This document shows, piece after piece, positions 1 to 6,529 of a stretch of 7,709 nt of DNA (position 1 is its first letter; each line of letters opens with the position of its first letter). The translations under genes and the position numbers were made by a program. Origin of the DNA: Bacteroidales bacterium UBA1077 (GTDB lineage: Bacteria > Bacteroidota > Bacteroidia > Bacteroidales > UBA932). Under the pieces are notes generated by a model. It was not told where the DNA came from, did no database searches, and saw nothing but the letters and a program-made list of their open reading frames with translations. The DNA is taken from assembly GCA_002314195.1 (NCBI GenBank), contig DCCQ01000107.1, positions 1-7,709 of the forward strand, given 5' to 3'.

Positions 1-2
1 TC

Positions 3-443
3 GAGACCATCATCAACAAGTCCAAGCACGTCAAAAACACCAAGAAGGAAAAAGGCGATGGCCTATCCGCCTCGGAAAAGAAGCGTTTGAGCGAGGAGGA
101 GAAGGAGTTCAAGAGCAAGCGGAAGGAGATTCAGGAGAAACTCATCAAATTCGCGACCCGCATCCCGGTGTTCATGTACCTGACCGATTTCCGGGAATAT
201 TGCCTCAAGGACGTCATCGAGCAGCTTGAGCCGGAACTCTTCCGCAAGGTCACGGGCTTGACCCTCAGGGATTTCAGTCTGCTCGTGAGCCTCGGTGTCT
301 TCAACAGCGAGCTGATGAACGATGCCGTCTATAAGTTCAAGCGTTACGAGGACTCTTCCCTTGAATATACCGGAATCGACAGGCATTCAGGCACCGTGGT
401 CGGTCTTTGGGACACCGCCGTCGACACCTCCTTTAAAATCTAG
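3..443 (+). CDS. C-terminal fragment of a large protein, possibly a restriction-type DEAD/DEAH helicase
   Basis: The reading frame is open from the left edge, so the 5' end lies outside the window; 146 codons remain before a TAG stop. The visible part begins with a strongly charged Lys/Glu-rich stretch (about residues 8-52), probably helical. A more conserved-looking globular end follows, containing FATRIPVFMYLTDFRE and VTGLTLRDFSLLVSLGVF. From memory, this type of ending (a 'RIPVFMYLTD' core, then a predicted helical 'LVSLGVFN..LMNDAVYKFKRYED' tail) occurs at the C-terminus of large bacterial DEAD/DEAH or type III restriction-like helicases, but no catalytic motif is visible here, so the function is tentative. 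A TTG at position 87 could in principle start a shorter protein, but the frame continues upstream with the same composition. It converges on argB, and the two stop codons overlap. Coding is quite certain, function is not. Confidence 0.68.
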   Translation, partial: ETIINKSKHVKNTKKEKGDGLSASEKKRLSEEEKEFKSKRKEIQEKLIKFATRIPVFMYLTDFREYCLKDVIEQLEPELFRKVTGLTLRDFSLLVSLGVFNSELMNDAVYKFKRYEDSSLEYTGIDRHSGTVVGLWDTAVDTSFKI

Positions 444-1228
444 TCGTCGGTCTCGGGGTCGGCCATGATGGTGGTGCCGGAAGAGAGGGCTGAGGCGGAG
501 GTGATGACGACACGGAAGACGCCGGAGTTAATGGCTTCGAAGGCGTTCTGGAGTTTCGGGATCATTCCTTCGGAGATGGTGCCGTCGGCGACCATCGGGG
601 CGAAATCGGAGCTGGTTATGGTCGGGATCACGCTCGAAGGGTCGTTCAAGTCTTTCATCACGCCTGGGGTGGACGAGCAATATGTCAGGGTCACGTCATA
701 GACGGAGGCGAGGGTCTGGGCGACGGACGAGGCGATGGTGTCGGCGTTGGTGTTCAGCATCGAGCCTTCCTTGTCGTGGGTCAGCGGGGCGAGAACCGGC
801 ACGGAGCCGGACTCAAGAAGGTTCTCCAAGGCCTTGGCGTTGACGTACTTGATGTCACCGACGTAGCCGAAATTGATCGGCTGGACCGGTCTTTTGACAC
901 TCATTATCAGGTTCAGATCAGCTCCGGTAAGACCAATGGCGTTGACCCCAAGGGCTTGCAGACGGGCTACCAGATTCTTGTTGACAAGTCCACCATAGAC
1001 CATCGTGACGACCTTCAGCATCTCCGCGCTGGTGATCCTGCGGCCATCAATCATCTGAGTCTCCACGCCCAACTTGGCAGCCACCTCTGTGGCGATCTTG
1101 CCGCCACCGTGCACGAGAATCTTTCTGCCTCTAAGGCTTGAGAACGACATCAGTAGCCCCTGAAGAGACTCTTCATTCTCCACAATCGCTCCCCCGACCT
1201 TAATTATATTCAATGAATCCTTTATCAT
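440..1228 (-). CDS. argB: Acetylglutamate kinase family protein (probable N-succinylglutamate kinase)
   Basis: ArgB phosphorylates the gamma-carboxyl of N-acylglutamate with ATP, the second step of arginine synthesis, in the cytoplasm. The protein is 262 residues, normal for the amino acid kinase family. Visible motifs are the N-terminal IIKVGG (Lys10), the glycine loop HGGG (40-43), GRR (62-64) for substrate binding, LNTNADT (158-164) carrying the conserved Asn/Asp residues, and EGMIPKL (220-226) with the ATP-side lysine. The frame extends upstream to 1303, but those 25 residues (MYQMVLCRCL...) look unlike the family. The ATG at 1228, which puts IIKVGG about eight residues in, is preferred; an A-rich leader precedes it. 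It is the last gene of the cluster in this window, 114 bp after argF'. Because the neighbouring carbamoyltransferase looks succinyl-specific, the substrate is probably N-succinylglutamate; that is inference. No N-terminal regulatory helix typical of strongly arginine-inhibited hexameric kinases is evident. Confidence 0.95.
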   Translation of the reverse strand: MIKDSLNIIKVGGAIVENEESLQGLLMSFSSLRGRKILVHGGGKIATEVAAKLGVETQMIDGRRITSAEMLKVVTMVYGGLVNKNLVARLQALGVNAIGLTGADLNLIMSVKRPVQPINFGYVGDIKYVNAKALENLLESGSVPVLAPLTHDKEGSMLNTNADTIASSVAQTLASVYDVTLTYCSSTPGVMKDLNDPSSVIPTITSSDFAPMVADGTISEGMIPKLQNAFEAINSGVFRVVITSASALSSGTTIMADPETDD

Positions 1229-1268
1229 ATTTCTATTCTTTATTTCCGTACACCCAAGCGGCCTATTA

Positions 1269-1302
1269 TGTACCAAACACCTACACAAGACCATTTGGTA
1301 CA
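1269..1302. repeat. 9-bp inverted repeat in the argF'-argB spacer
   Basis: TGTACCAAA (1269-1277) and TTTGGTACA (1294-1302) are perfect reverse complements separated by 16 bases. It lies in the 114-bp gap between the argF' stop and the chosen argB ATG. In the minus-strand transcript it would form a modest stem with a large loop and no T-tract, so it is not a convincing terminator. A second GGTACC-containing palindrome (CGGTACCG, 1318-1325) lies closer to argF'. It could be an operator-like dyad or a structured leader for argB; the sequence does not decide. Confidence 0.5.
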
Positions 1303-1342
1303 CGAAAGAGCCGTTTACGGTACCGATTCCGCAAAAAGGGTT

Positions 1343-2293
1343 CTACTGTAGATCCTCCAGCATTCTCTTCATCACAACCTGGGCGGAGACGACACGGTTG
1401 GCGGCCTCCGGGATGACGATGCTGCGAGGGGAATCAATCACCTCGTCGGTCACGATCATATTCCTTCTCACCGGCAGGCAGTGCATGAAGCAGGCGTTGT
1501 TGGTGACGGCCATCTGCCTTGCGCCGACGGTCCATGAGCGGTCCTGACTGAGAATCTGGCCATAGTGCGAGACGGAGGACCAGTTCTTGGCATAGATGAA
1601 GTCCGCACCCTCAAAGGCTTTCATCTGGTCGTACTCCACACGAGCCTTGCCGACGAACTGAGGGTCAAGTTCATAGCCTTCCGGCTGCGTGATCACGAAG
1701 TCCACATCGGCAGCGTTCATCCACTCAGCGAACGAGTTCGGAACGGCCTGAGGCAGAGCCCTCGGATGAGGAGCCCAGGTCAGAACCACCTTCGGACGGG
1801 CCACACCTTTATATTCATTGATGGTGATGAGGTCCGCGAAGGCCTGGCACGGGTGGACTGTGGCCGACTCAAGGCTGATGACAGGTTTGCCGGAATATTC
1901 AATGAACTGCTTGAGTATGGTCTCGTTGTAGTCGAAGGTCTTGTCCTTCAGACCGGCGAACGAGCGCACACCGATGATGTCGCAGTAGCTGCCGATGACC
2001 GGGATCGCCTCGCGCAGATGCTCCGGCTTGTCACCGTCCATCACCACGCCCATCTCGGTCTCAAGTTTCCAGCTGTCACCGTTGACATTGAGCACTATAG
2101 AGTTCATTCCCAGATTCATGGCCGCCTTCTGGCTGCTCAGTCTGGTGCGAAGGCTGCTGTTGAAGAAGATCAGGATGATCGTCTTGTTCTTGCCCAGGTT
2201 CTGCCAGGCGAACGGAGTCGCCTTGACCTGCTTCGCCTCCTCAAGCGCCTTGCCGAGGTCGCCTATGTCACTCACATGAAAAAAACTTCTCAT
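1343..2293 (-). CDS. argF': N-succinylornithine carbamoyltransferase (SOTCase-type argF')
   Basis: The enzyme transfers the carbamoyl group of carbamoyl phosphate to an N-acylated ornithine, giving N-acylcitrulline, in place of ordinary ornithine carbamoyltransferase. The 316-residue protein shows the carbamoyl-phosphate motif SLRTR (47-51), HPCQ (147-150), the proline-rich loop HPRALPQAVPNSF (176-188) typical of the knotted AOTCase/SOTCase subfamily, and HCLP (271-274). Position 90, in DGDKPEHL, is proline. In the solved family members, Pro at this site goes with N-succinylornithine (Bacteroides fragilis) and Glu with N-acetylornithine (Xanthomonas), so succinylornithine is the predicted substrate. 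The sequence resembles the B. fragilis enzyme along its length as far as I recall it. The start ATG overlaps the argD stop as ATGA, so translation is probably coupled. The protein looks complete with no missing catalytic residue. Confidence 0.94.
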   Translation of the reverse strand: MRSFFHVSDIGDLGKALEEAKQVKATPFAWQNLGKNKTIILIFFNSSLRTRLSSQKAAMNLGMNSIVLNVNGDSWKLETEMGVVMDGDKPEHLREAIPVIGSYCDIIGVRSFAGLKDKTFDYNETILKQFIEYSGKPVISLESATVHPCQAFADLITINEYKGVARPKVVLTWAPHPRALPQAVPNSFAEWMNAADVDFVITQPEGYELDPQFVGKARVEYDQMKAFEGADFIYAKNWSSVSHYGQILSQDRSWTVGARQMAVTNNACFMHCLPVRRNMIVTDEVIDSPRSIVIPEAANRVVSAQVVMKRMLEDLQ

Positions 2294-3417
2294 AATACTT
2301 CCTTCAATGCGTTAATGAATATCTCAACGTCCGCCTTGGTGAGGGTCAACGGGGCAAGAAGGCGGATCATGTTCTTGCCGGAAACGCCTGTGAATATGTG
2401 CTTTTCGTAGAGGAGGCGGCCTCTGATCTCCGCGATCGGCTCATTGAATTCGATGCCGACCATAAGGCCGCGGCCGCGAACTTCCTTGATCCTCTTCGAT
2501 GCGGGGATGGAGTTCTTAAGATATTCACCAACCTCAAAGGCGTTCGCGACGAGATTCTCTTCTTTAAATATGTCAGCGACGGCATTGGCGGCGGCCATCG
2601 CGAGGTAGTTGCCGCCGAAAGTCGTGCCGAGCATGCCCTTCGTGGCCTCGAACTCTGGAGAGATCAGGACTCCGCCAATCGGGAAGCCGTTCGCCATGCC
2701 TTTCGCCATCGTGACGATGTCCGGCTTGATTCCGGCCCACTGGTGGGCGAAGAATCTGCCACTTCTGCCGTAGCCACTCTGGATTTCGTCCAGAATCAGC
2801 ACCACGCCCGAATCCTTGGTTGCCTGACGCAGATCTCTCAAGAACTGGTCATCAGGGATGACGATTCCTCCGACTCCCTGGATTCCCTCGATGATCACAC
2901 CGGCCACATCTCCCTTGGCAAGTTCAGCCTTTACGGCCTCTATGTCATTCAGAGGCAGGAAGGTGACATTGTGGTGAGAGTTGAACGGAGCTGAATATTT
3001 CGGGTTGTCGGTGACGGCCACGGCTCCGGAGGTCCTTCCGTGAAAGGCTCCCTTGAAGGCTATCATCCTGTCCTTTCCGGTGTGGAAAGAGGCCAGTTTG
3101 AGGGCGTTCTCGTTGGCTTCCGCTCCTGAATTGATCAGGAAGAGGGAGTAGTCCTCAAGGCCGGAGAGTTCTCCGATCTTTCGGGCGAGTTCGACCTGAA
3201 GCGGGTTCTTCACGCTGTTGGAGTAGAAACCGATTTTGTTCAGCTGGTCGGTGATGGCGGCCACGTATTTAGGGTGGCAGTGGCCGACTGAGATGACGGC
3301 ATGGCCACCGTAGAGGTCGAGATATTCCTGCCCCTTGTCATCCCAGATTCTGGTGCCTTTGGCTTTGACGGGGGTTACGTCAAAGAGGCTGTATACGTCG
3401 AATAAGTTCATTGTCAT
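2290..3417 (-). CDS. argD: Acylornithine aminotransferase (PLP-dependent, class III)
   Basis: ArgD converts N-acylglutamate 5-semialdehyde to N-acylornithine using glutamate as amino donor, here probably with succinylated substrates. The 375-residue protein is complete and slightly shorter than many ArgD proteins (about 390-400). Motifs in order: LDLYGGHAVISVGHCHP (33-49), NSGAEANE (96-103) for the PLP phosphate, FHGRT (125-129), LDEIQSGYGR (209-218) with the PLP-ring aspartate at 210, and TMAKGMANGFPIGG (236-249) with Lys239 as the Schiff-base lysine; TTFGGN (265-270) follows. Two ATGs are possible, at 3417 and six bases downstream at 3411 (MTMN...). The first is used here; both sit behind an A-rich leader with no Shine-Dalgarno. 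Its stop overlaps argF' by four bases, while a 112-bp spacer with REP-like units separates it from argC. The aminotransferase family also includes succinyldiaminopimelate and GABA enzymes, but the arg neighbours settle the assignment. Confidence 0.95.
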   Translation of the reverse strand: MTMNLFDVYSLFDVTPVKAKGTRIWDDKGQEYLDLYGGHAVISVGHCHPKYVAAITDQLNKIGFYSNSVKNPLQVELARKIGELSGLEDYSLFLINSGAEANENALKLASFHTGKDRMIAFKGAFHGRTSGAVAVTDNPKYSAPFNSHHNVTFLPLNDIEAVKAELAKGDVAGVIIEGIQGVGGIVIPDDQFLRDLRQATKDSGVVLILDEIQSGYGRSGRFFAHQWAGIKPDIVTMAKGMANGFPIGGVLISPEFEATKGMLGTTFGGNYLAMAAANAVADIFKEENLVANAFEVGEYLKNSIPASKRIKEVRGRGLMVGIEFNEPIAEIRGRLLYEKHIFTGVSGKNMIRLLAPLTLTKADVEIFINALKEVL

Positions 3418-3436
3418 TGTTTTTTGTATGTTCCGG

Positions 3437-3494
3437 GCGCTTCGACAAGCTCAGCGACCGAATGGTATTGGCGCTTCGGCAGGCCCAGCGACCG
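3437..3494 (+). repeat. Two direct REP-like units (A and B) in the argD-argC spacer
   Basis: Unit A (3437-3460) and unit B (3471-3494) are 24-base copies of GCGCTTCGRCARGCYCAGCG followed by ACCG. They differ at three positions, all transitions, and are spaced 34 bases start to start. A third, inverted unit follows at 3502-3530. The CTTCGACA(A/G)GCTCAG core is a palindromic-repeat type I have seen in many unrelated bacterial genomes, usually between genes. It has no coding content and presumably arrived by repeat dispersal. Confidence 0.8.
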
Positions 3495-3501
3495 GAATAG
3501 G

Positions 3502-3530
3502 GTGGTCACTGAGCCTGTCGAAGTGACCAC
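3502..3530. repeat. REP-like palindrome (unit C, inverted), hairpin at the argC stop
   Basis: Arms GTGGTCACT (3502-3510) and AGTGACCAC (3522-3530) are perfect 9-bp complements around an 11-base loop. Read on the minus strand the unit matches units A and B in the opposite orientation. The hairpin begins on the last base of the argC stop codon (TAG, 3532-3530). In the transcript unit C could also pair with unit A over 22 bases with one mismatch and two G-U pairs. No T-tract follows, so it is more likely an mRNA-stabilising or processing structure than a terminator. Confidence 0.78.
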
Positions 3531-4510
3531 TAAAACCGTGTGCCTTTAAGGTGAAGGCCTGTGTCCTCGGGAAGGCCGAAGATGAGGTTCATGTTCTCGA
3601 CGGCCTGACCGGAAGCGCCTTTGACAAGATTGTCGATGATGCTGACAACGTGGAGCTTGCGCCCGTGCTTGCGTACATTCAGCACACACTTGTTCGTGTT
3701 CACGACCATCTTGAGGTCCGGATTCGTGTCGATGACATGGACGAAAGGCTCGTCCTTGTAGTAATCCTTGTACAGAGCGACGGCATCCTCTTCGGAAAGG
3801 TCACAGTCAAAATAGACCGAGGCCAGAATACCCCTGGTGAAATCGCCCCTTACCGGGACAAAGTTCAGTTCTCCGCCAAAGCTCGGCGCGAGGGTGTGAA
3901 GTGTCTCCCCTATCTCACCCAAATGCTGATGTGTGAACGCCTTGTAGACTGAAAGGTTGTTCGCTCTCCAGCTGAAATGCGTTGTCTCGGACGGAGCCTG
4001 GCCGGCACCGGTTGAGCCGGTAATTCCTGTAATGTGAATCTCTGGCAACCTGTCGGCCTTTGCCATCGGCAGAAGAGCCAGCTGGATCGAGGTAGCAAAA
4101 CATCCAGGATTGGCAATGTGCCTGGCATTCACGATCTTGTCTCTGAAAGCCTCCGGGAGACCGTACACGAAATCCTCAGCGTCAGCCGCAAGACGGAAAT
4201 CGTTGCTGAGGTCGATGATGGCACCTTTGTAGGTTTCAGGCAGCGAATGCACGAAACCCTTGGACTTTCCATGTCCGGAGCAAAGGAATATCACATCGAC
4301 CTGTTCCACTGGTGCATCAGCGCTGAACTTCAAGTCGGTCTCCCCCAACAGATCCTGATGGGCTGACCACACCGGTTCGCCTGCGTGGCTTCCGCTCTGC
4401 GCAAAAACCACCTTAACGTTCGGATGATTGGTCAGAATCCGCAGAAGCTCACCGGCAGTGTAGCCAGCGGCCCCTACGATTCCGACTTTTATATACTCAT
4501 TTAAATTCAT
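3530..4510 (-). CDS. argC: N-acyl-gamma-glutamyl-phosphate reductase
   Basis: ArgC reduces N-acylglutamyl phosphate to the semialdehyde with NADPH, the third step of the pathway. The product is 326 residues from the ATG at 4510. The frame extends one codon further to a TTG at 4513, which I do not use. Domains: an N-terminal Rossmann fold starting VGIVGAAGYTAGE with the GxxGxxG loop (10-16), then the catalytic cysteine in ANPGCFAT (Cys137), GSTGAGQ (165-171), the conserved histidines in FTHQHLGEI (192-200), and the C-terminal KGASGQA (297-303). All catalytic parts are present. A 146-bp spacer with a hairpin/G-rich element separates it from argG, and REP-like units lie immediately after its stop. 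The leader (4511-4556) is AT-rich and contains a TAAGTTTA sequence that resembles a Bacteroides -7 box at seven of eight positions, so an internal promoter is possible but weakly supported. Confidence 0.96.
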   Translation of the reverse strand: MNLNEYIKVGIVGAAGYTAGELLRILTNHPNVKVVFAQSGSHAGEPVWSAHQDLLGETDLKFSADAPVEQVDVIFLCSGHGKSKGFVHSLPETYKGAIIDLSNDFRLAADAEDFVYGLPEAFRDKIVNARHIANPGCFATSIQLALLPMAKADRLPEIHITGITGSTGAGQAPSETTHFSWRANNLSVYKAFTHQHLGEIGETLHTLAPSFGGELNFVPVRGDFTRGILASVYFDCDLSEEDAVALYKDYYKDEPFVHVIDTNPDLKMVVNTNKCVLNVRKHGRKLHVVSIIDNLVKGASGQAVENMNLIFGLPEDTGLHLKGTRF

Positions 4511-4563
4511 CAATACTATAAACTTATCACTCTATTCAACAGCCGCCGGCCACTTTCACGTTA

Positions 4564-4597
4564 CCCCCTCCCTAAATCCCTCCCCTCGGGGGAGGGA
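4564..4597 (-). other. Hairpin overlapping a G-quadruplex motif in the argG-argC spacer
   Basis: TCCCTCCCC (4577-4585) pairs with GGGGAGGGA (4589-4597) in a 9-bp stem with a three-base loop. On the minus (transcribed) strand, four G-runs cover 4585-4564 (GGGG, GGG, GGG, GGGGG) with loops of 1, 5 and 1 bases, a full G-quadruplex motif. The first two G-runs are also one arm of the hairpin, so the two folds exclude each other. No long T-tract follows (only TTT), so termination is not evident. It may be a dispersed palindromic element. Confidence 0.65.
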
Positions 4598-4606
4598 CTT
4601 ACCTTC

Positions 4607-4619
4607 GCCACTTCGTGGC
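4607..4619 (-). repeat. Small hairpin downstream of argG
   Basis: GCCAC (4607-4611) and GTGGC (4615-4619) form a 5-bp stem with a three-base loop, in the argG-argC spacer about 40 bases after the argG stop. It lies ten bases from the larger hairpin/G-rich element and may belong to the same dispersed repeat unit. Alone it is too short to call a terminator. Confidence 0.4.
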
Positions 4620-4656
4620 TCAAAAGGGCTTCTGCTGCTGCTTGTATAAATATTTC

Positions 4657-5883
4657 TTACAGTTCCTTTTCCAGTTGTTCGCCTTCGTCTTTGTGGGCGG
4701 TGTAGTAGACGCGGAGAGGGGTGGATGTGACTTTGATGAAGCCTTTGGCGTCCTCGCTGGTCCAGCCTTTCTGCATCTCGCCATATTCACCGAACTTGGT
4801 CTTGACAAGGTCGCAAGGGGAATCCACACCGACGGTGGAGAACGACCACGGGCGAAGTTCCATCGTCACCTTGCCGGTCACGTTCCTCTGGCTGCTCTCG
4901 AGCATCGCCTCGATGTCCCTCATCACAGGCTCAAGGTACTGGCTCTCATGCAGGAACATCCCGTACCAGTTGGCGACCTGATCCTTCCAGTACTGCTGCC
5001 ACTTACTGAGGGTGAATTTCTCAAGGAACTTGTGGGCGGCGATGATCAGCATCGGAGCGGCTGCCTCGAAACCGACACGTCCCTTGATGCCGATGATGGT
5101 GTCCCCTACGTGCATGTCACGGCCGATGCCGTACGGAGCCGCGATGGACTCAATCTTCTGGATGGCAGCGACTTTGTCAGCGAATTTCTCACCGTTCACA
5201 GCAGCAATCTCGCCCTTGTCGAACTCGATCGCGATGATCTCGGAGCCTTCCTTGGTGATCTGCTTCAGATAGGCCTCCTCCGGGAGTCCCTGAGTGGAAT
5301 CCAAAATTTCGCCTCCGCAAATGGAAGTTCCCCAAAGACCCACGTTGTAGGAATATTTAAGTTTCTTGAAATCAGCCTTGAAGCCGTGCTCATTGAGGTA
5401 ATCAACCTCAAACTGGCGGGTAAGCGCCATATCTCTTGTCAAGGTGATGATCTCAATTCCCGAAGCCATCACGAGGAACGTCATGTCAAAGCGGACCTGG
5501 TCGTTGCCGGCTCCTGTCGATCCGTGCGCTATGGCGTCGGCGCCGATCGACTTGGCGTAGCGGGCGATCGCCATGGCCTGGAATATCCTCTCGGAGGAAA
5601 CCGAGATAGGGTACGTGCCGTTCCTCAGCACGTTGCCGAAGATCATGTAACGGAGACTCTTGTCGTAATATTCCTTCGTCACGTCAAGGGTGACATATTC
5701 CTTGGCGCCCAGTTCGTAGGCGTGCCTCTCATTGTCTTTCAGCTGCTCTTCGCTGAATCCACCGGTGTTGGCGCAGGCTGCGTAAACCTCATAGCCTTTT
5801 TCCTTGGCGAGGTACATCACCGTGAATGATGTGTCAAGGCCGCCGCTGAAGGCGACCACAACCTTTTTCTTTTCCATATTCAT
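4657..5883 (-). CDS. argG: Argininosuccinate synthase
   Basis: ArgG ligates citrulline and aspartate with ATP to form argininosuccinate, the penultimate step of arginine synthesis. The 408-residue protein is of family length and complete. The ATP PP-loop is AFSGGLDTS (11-19). Other clear family segments are YAACANTGGFSEEQL, HGSTGAGNDQVRFD (citrulline/aspartate and ATP site), YSYNVGLWGTSICGGE and the C-terminal GRVGFEAAAPMLIIAAHKFLEK. The N-terminal AFSGGLDTSFTVMYLAKEKG and the NVGLWGTSICGGEILDS segment match the Bacteroides-type enzymes I remember. The ATG at 5883 shares one base with the GNAT stop (TAATG), so the two genes are translationally coupled. An alternative ATG two codons later (MEKKK) is equally compatible with the family. 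A 146-bp spacer follows before argC. The very long plus-strand open frame opposite this gene is a shadow. Confidence 0.97.
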   Translation of the reverse strand: MNMEKKKVVVAFSGGLDTSFTVMYLAKEKGYEVYAACANTGGFSEEQLKDNERHAYELGAKEYVTLDVTKEYYDKSLRYMIFGNVLRNGTYPISVSSERIFQAMAIARYAKSIGADAIAHGSTGAGNDQVRFDMTFLVMASGIEIITLTRDMALTRQFEVDYLNEHGFKADFKKLKYSYNVGLWGTSICGGEILDSTQGLPEEAYLKQITKEGSEIIAIEFDKGEIAAVNGEKFADKVAAIQKIESIAAPYGIGRDMHVGDTIIGIKGRVGFEAAAPMLIIAAHKFLEKFTLSKWQQYWKDQVANWYGMFLHESQYLEPVMRDIEAMLESSQRNVTGKVTMELRPWSFSTVGVDSPCDLVKTKFGEYGEMQKGWTSEDAKGFIKVTSTPLRVYYTAHKDEGEQLEKEL

Positions 5884-6503
5884 TAATCCTTTTTGTTGTC
5901 ATTTTCGGCCTCATCGATCTTCCGGATGCGTTCGAGGACTTCCTGAGGTATCTTGGCGGGAAGGTGTTCCTCCGGATCGAAGAGCATCCCCGTGCAGATG
6001 CAGTACTTTCTGTCGGTACGCTTCAGCACATCCACATTGATGCATCCCTCGCAACCTTTCCAGAAAGCCTCATCACTGGTGAGCTCGGCGAAAGTCACAG
6101 GCTTGTAACCAAGTTGGGTGTTCATCGTCATCACGGCCGCCCCGCTGGTGAGACTGAATATCTTCGCGTGAGGCCACCGTGTACGAGCCAGCGAGAAGGT
6201 CAGGTCCTTGATTCTCTTGGCAAGCCCCAAGCCCCTGAAGTCAGGATGCACAATCAGTCCGGAAGTAGTCACGTACTGCTTGTGCTCCCACGTCTCGATG
6301 TAGCTGAATCCAGCGAACCTCTCTCCTTGAAGAGCTATCACGGCCTTGGCCTCCTTAATCTTCTGGGCCACATATTCCGGCTTTCTCTTGGCGATGCCGG
6401 TACCTCTTACCTTGGCCGCGTCCTCTATTGTCTTAAGAATCTCATCGACATAAATGAGGTGCTTCTCCGAAGCGACCTCAATAGTCAATTCGCCCTGTGT
6501 CAT
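5883..6503 (-). CDS. GNAT-family N-acyltransferase, candidate for the first arginine step (N-acylglutamate synthase role)
   Basis: A 206-residue GNAT acyltransferase sits between argR and argG. The acyl-CoA pyrophosphate loop is HPDFRGLGLAKR (86-97), with the RxxGxA signature at 90-95. The core strands lie around residues 54-85, and NTQLGYKPV (128-136) is the usual late GNAT segment. Unlike a plain GNAT, it has a C-terminal extension with four cysteines, C151-E-G-C154 and C168-I-C170, a CxxC-13-CxC pattern that could bind zinc, followed by a charged tail. No classical argA (with its amino-acid-kinase domain) or argJ is in the window, so this gene is the best candidate for acylating glutamate, probably with succinyl-CoA given the succinyl-type argF'. 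I recall genetic work in B. thetaiotaomicron implicating a similar acetyltransferase in this step, but cannot verify it here. The start ATG is 26 bp after argR, and the stop overlaps the argG start. Family is certain; substrate is inferred. Confidence 0.85.
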   Translation of the reverse strand: MTQGELTIEVASEKHLIYVDEILKTIEDAAKVRGTGIAKRKPEYVAQKIKEAKAVIALQGERFAGFSYIETWEHKQYVTTSGLIVHPDFRGLGLAKRIKDLTFSLARTRWPHAKIFSLTSGAAVMTMNTQLGYKPVTFAELTSDEAFWKGCEGCINVDVLKRTDRKYCICTGMLFDPEEHLPAKIPQEVLERIRKIDEAENDNKKD

Positions 6504-6529
6504 CTTTTGTACAGTTCGTTTAAAATACT

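Noticed and set aside
1229..1303. N-terminal extension of ArgB to 1303
   Set aside because: The 25 extra residues do not resemble the kinase family and overlap the spacer inverted repeat. The ATG at 1228 gives the expected length.
1565..2410. 281-codon open frame on the plus strand opposite argF' and the argD end
   Set aside because: It covers intact argF' with all catalytic motifs; the His/Val/Asp/Leu-rich translation is typical of an antisense shadow frame.
3437..3530. CRISPR array
   Set aside because: Only three short palindromic units, one inverted, with irregular spacing of about 10 bases between them; this is REP-like, not CRISPR.
4577..4597. Intrinsic terminator after argG
   Set aside because: The stem is strong but is followed only by TTTAGGG, not a T-tract, and argC continues the same pathway downstream.
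4615..5829. 404-codon open frame on the plus strand opposite argG
   Set aside because: It is antisense to a complete, highly conserved argG. Its translation shows no recognisable domain and looks like the usual shadow of a GC-rich gene.
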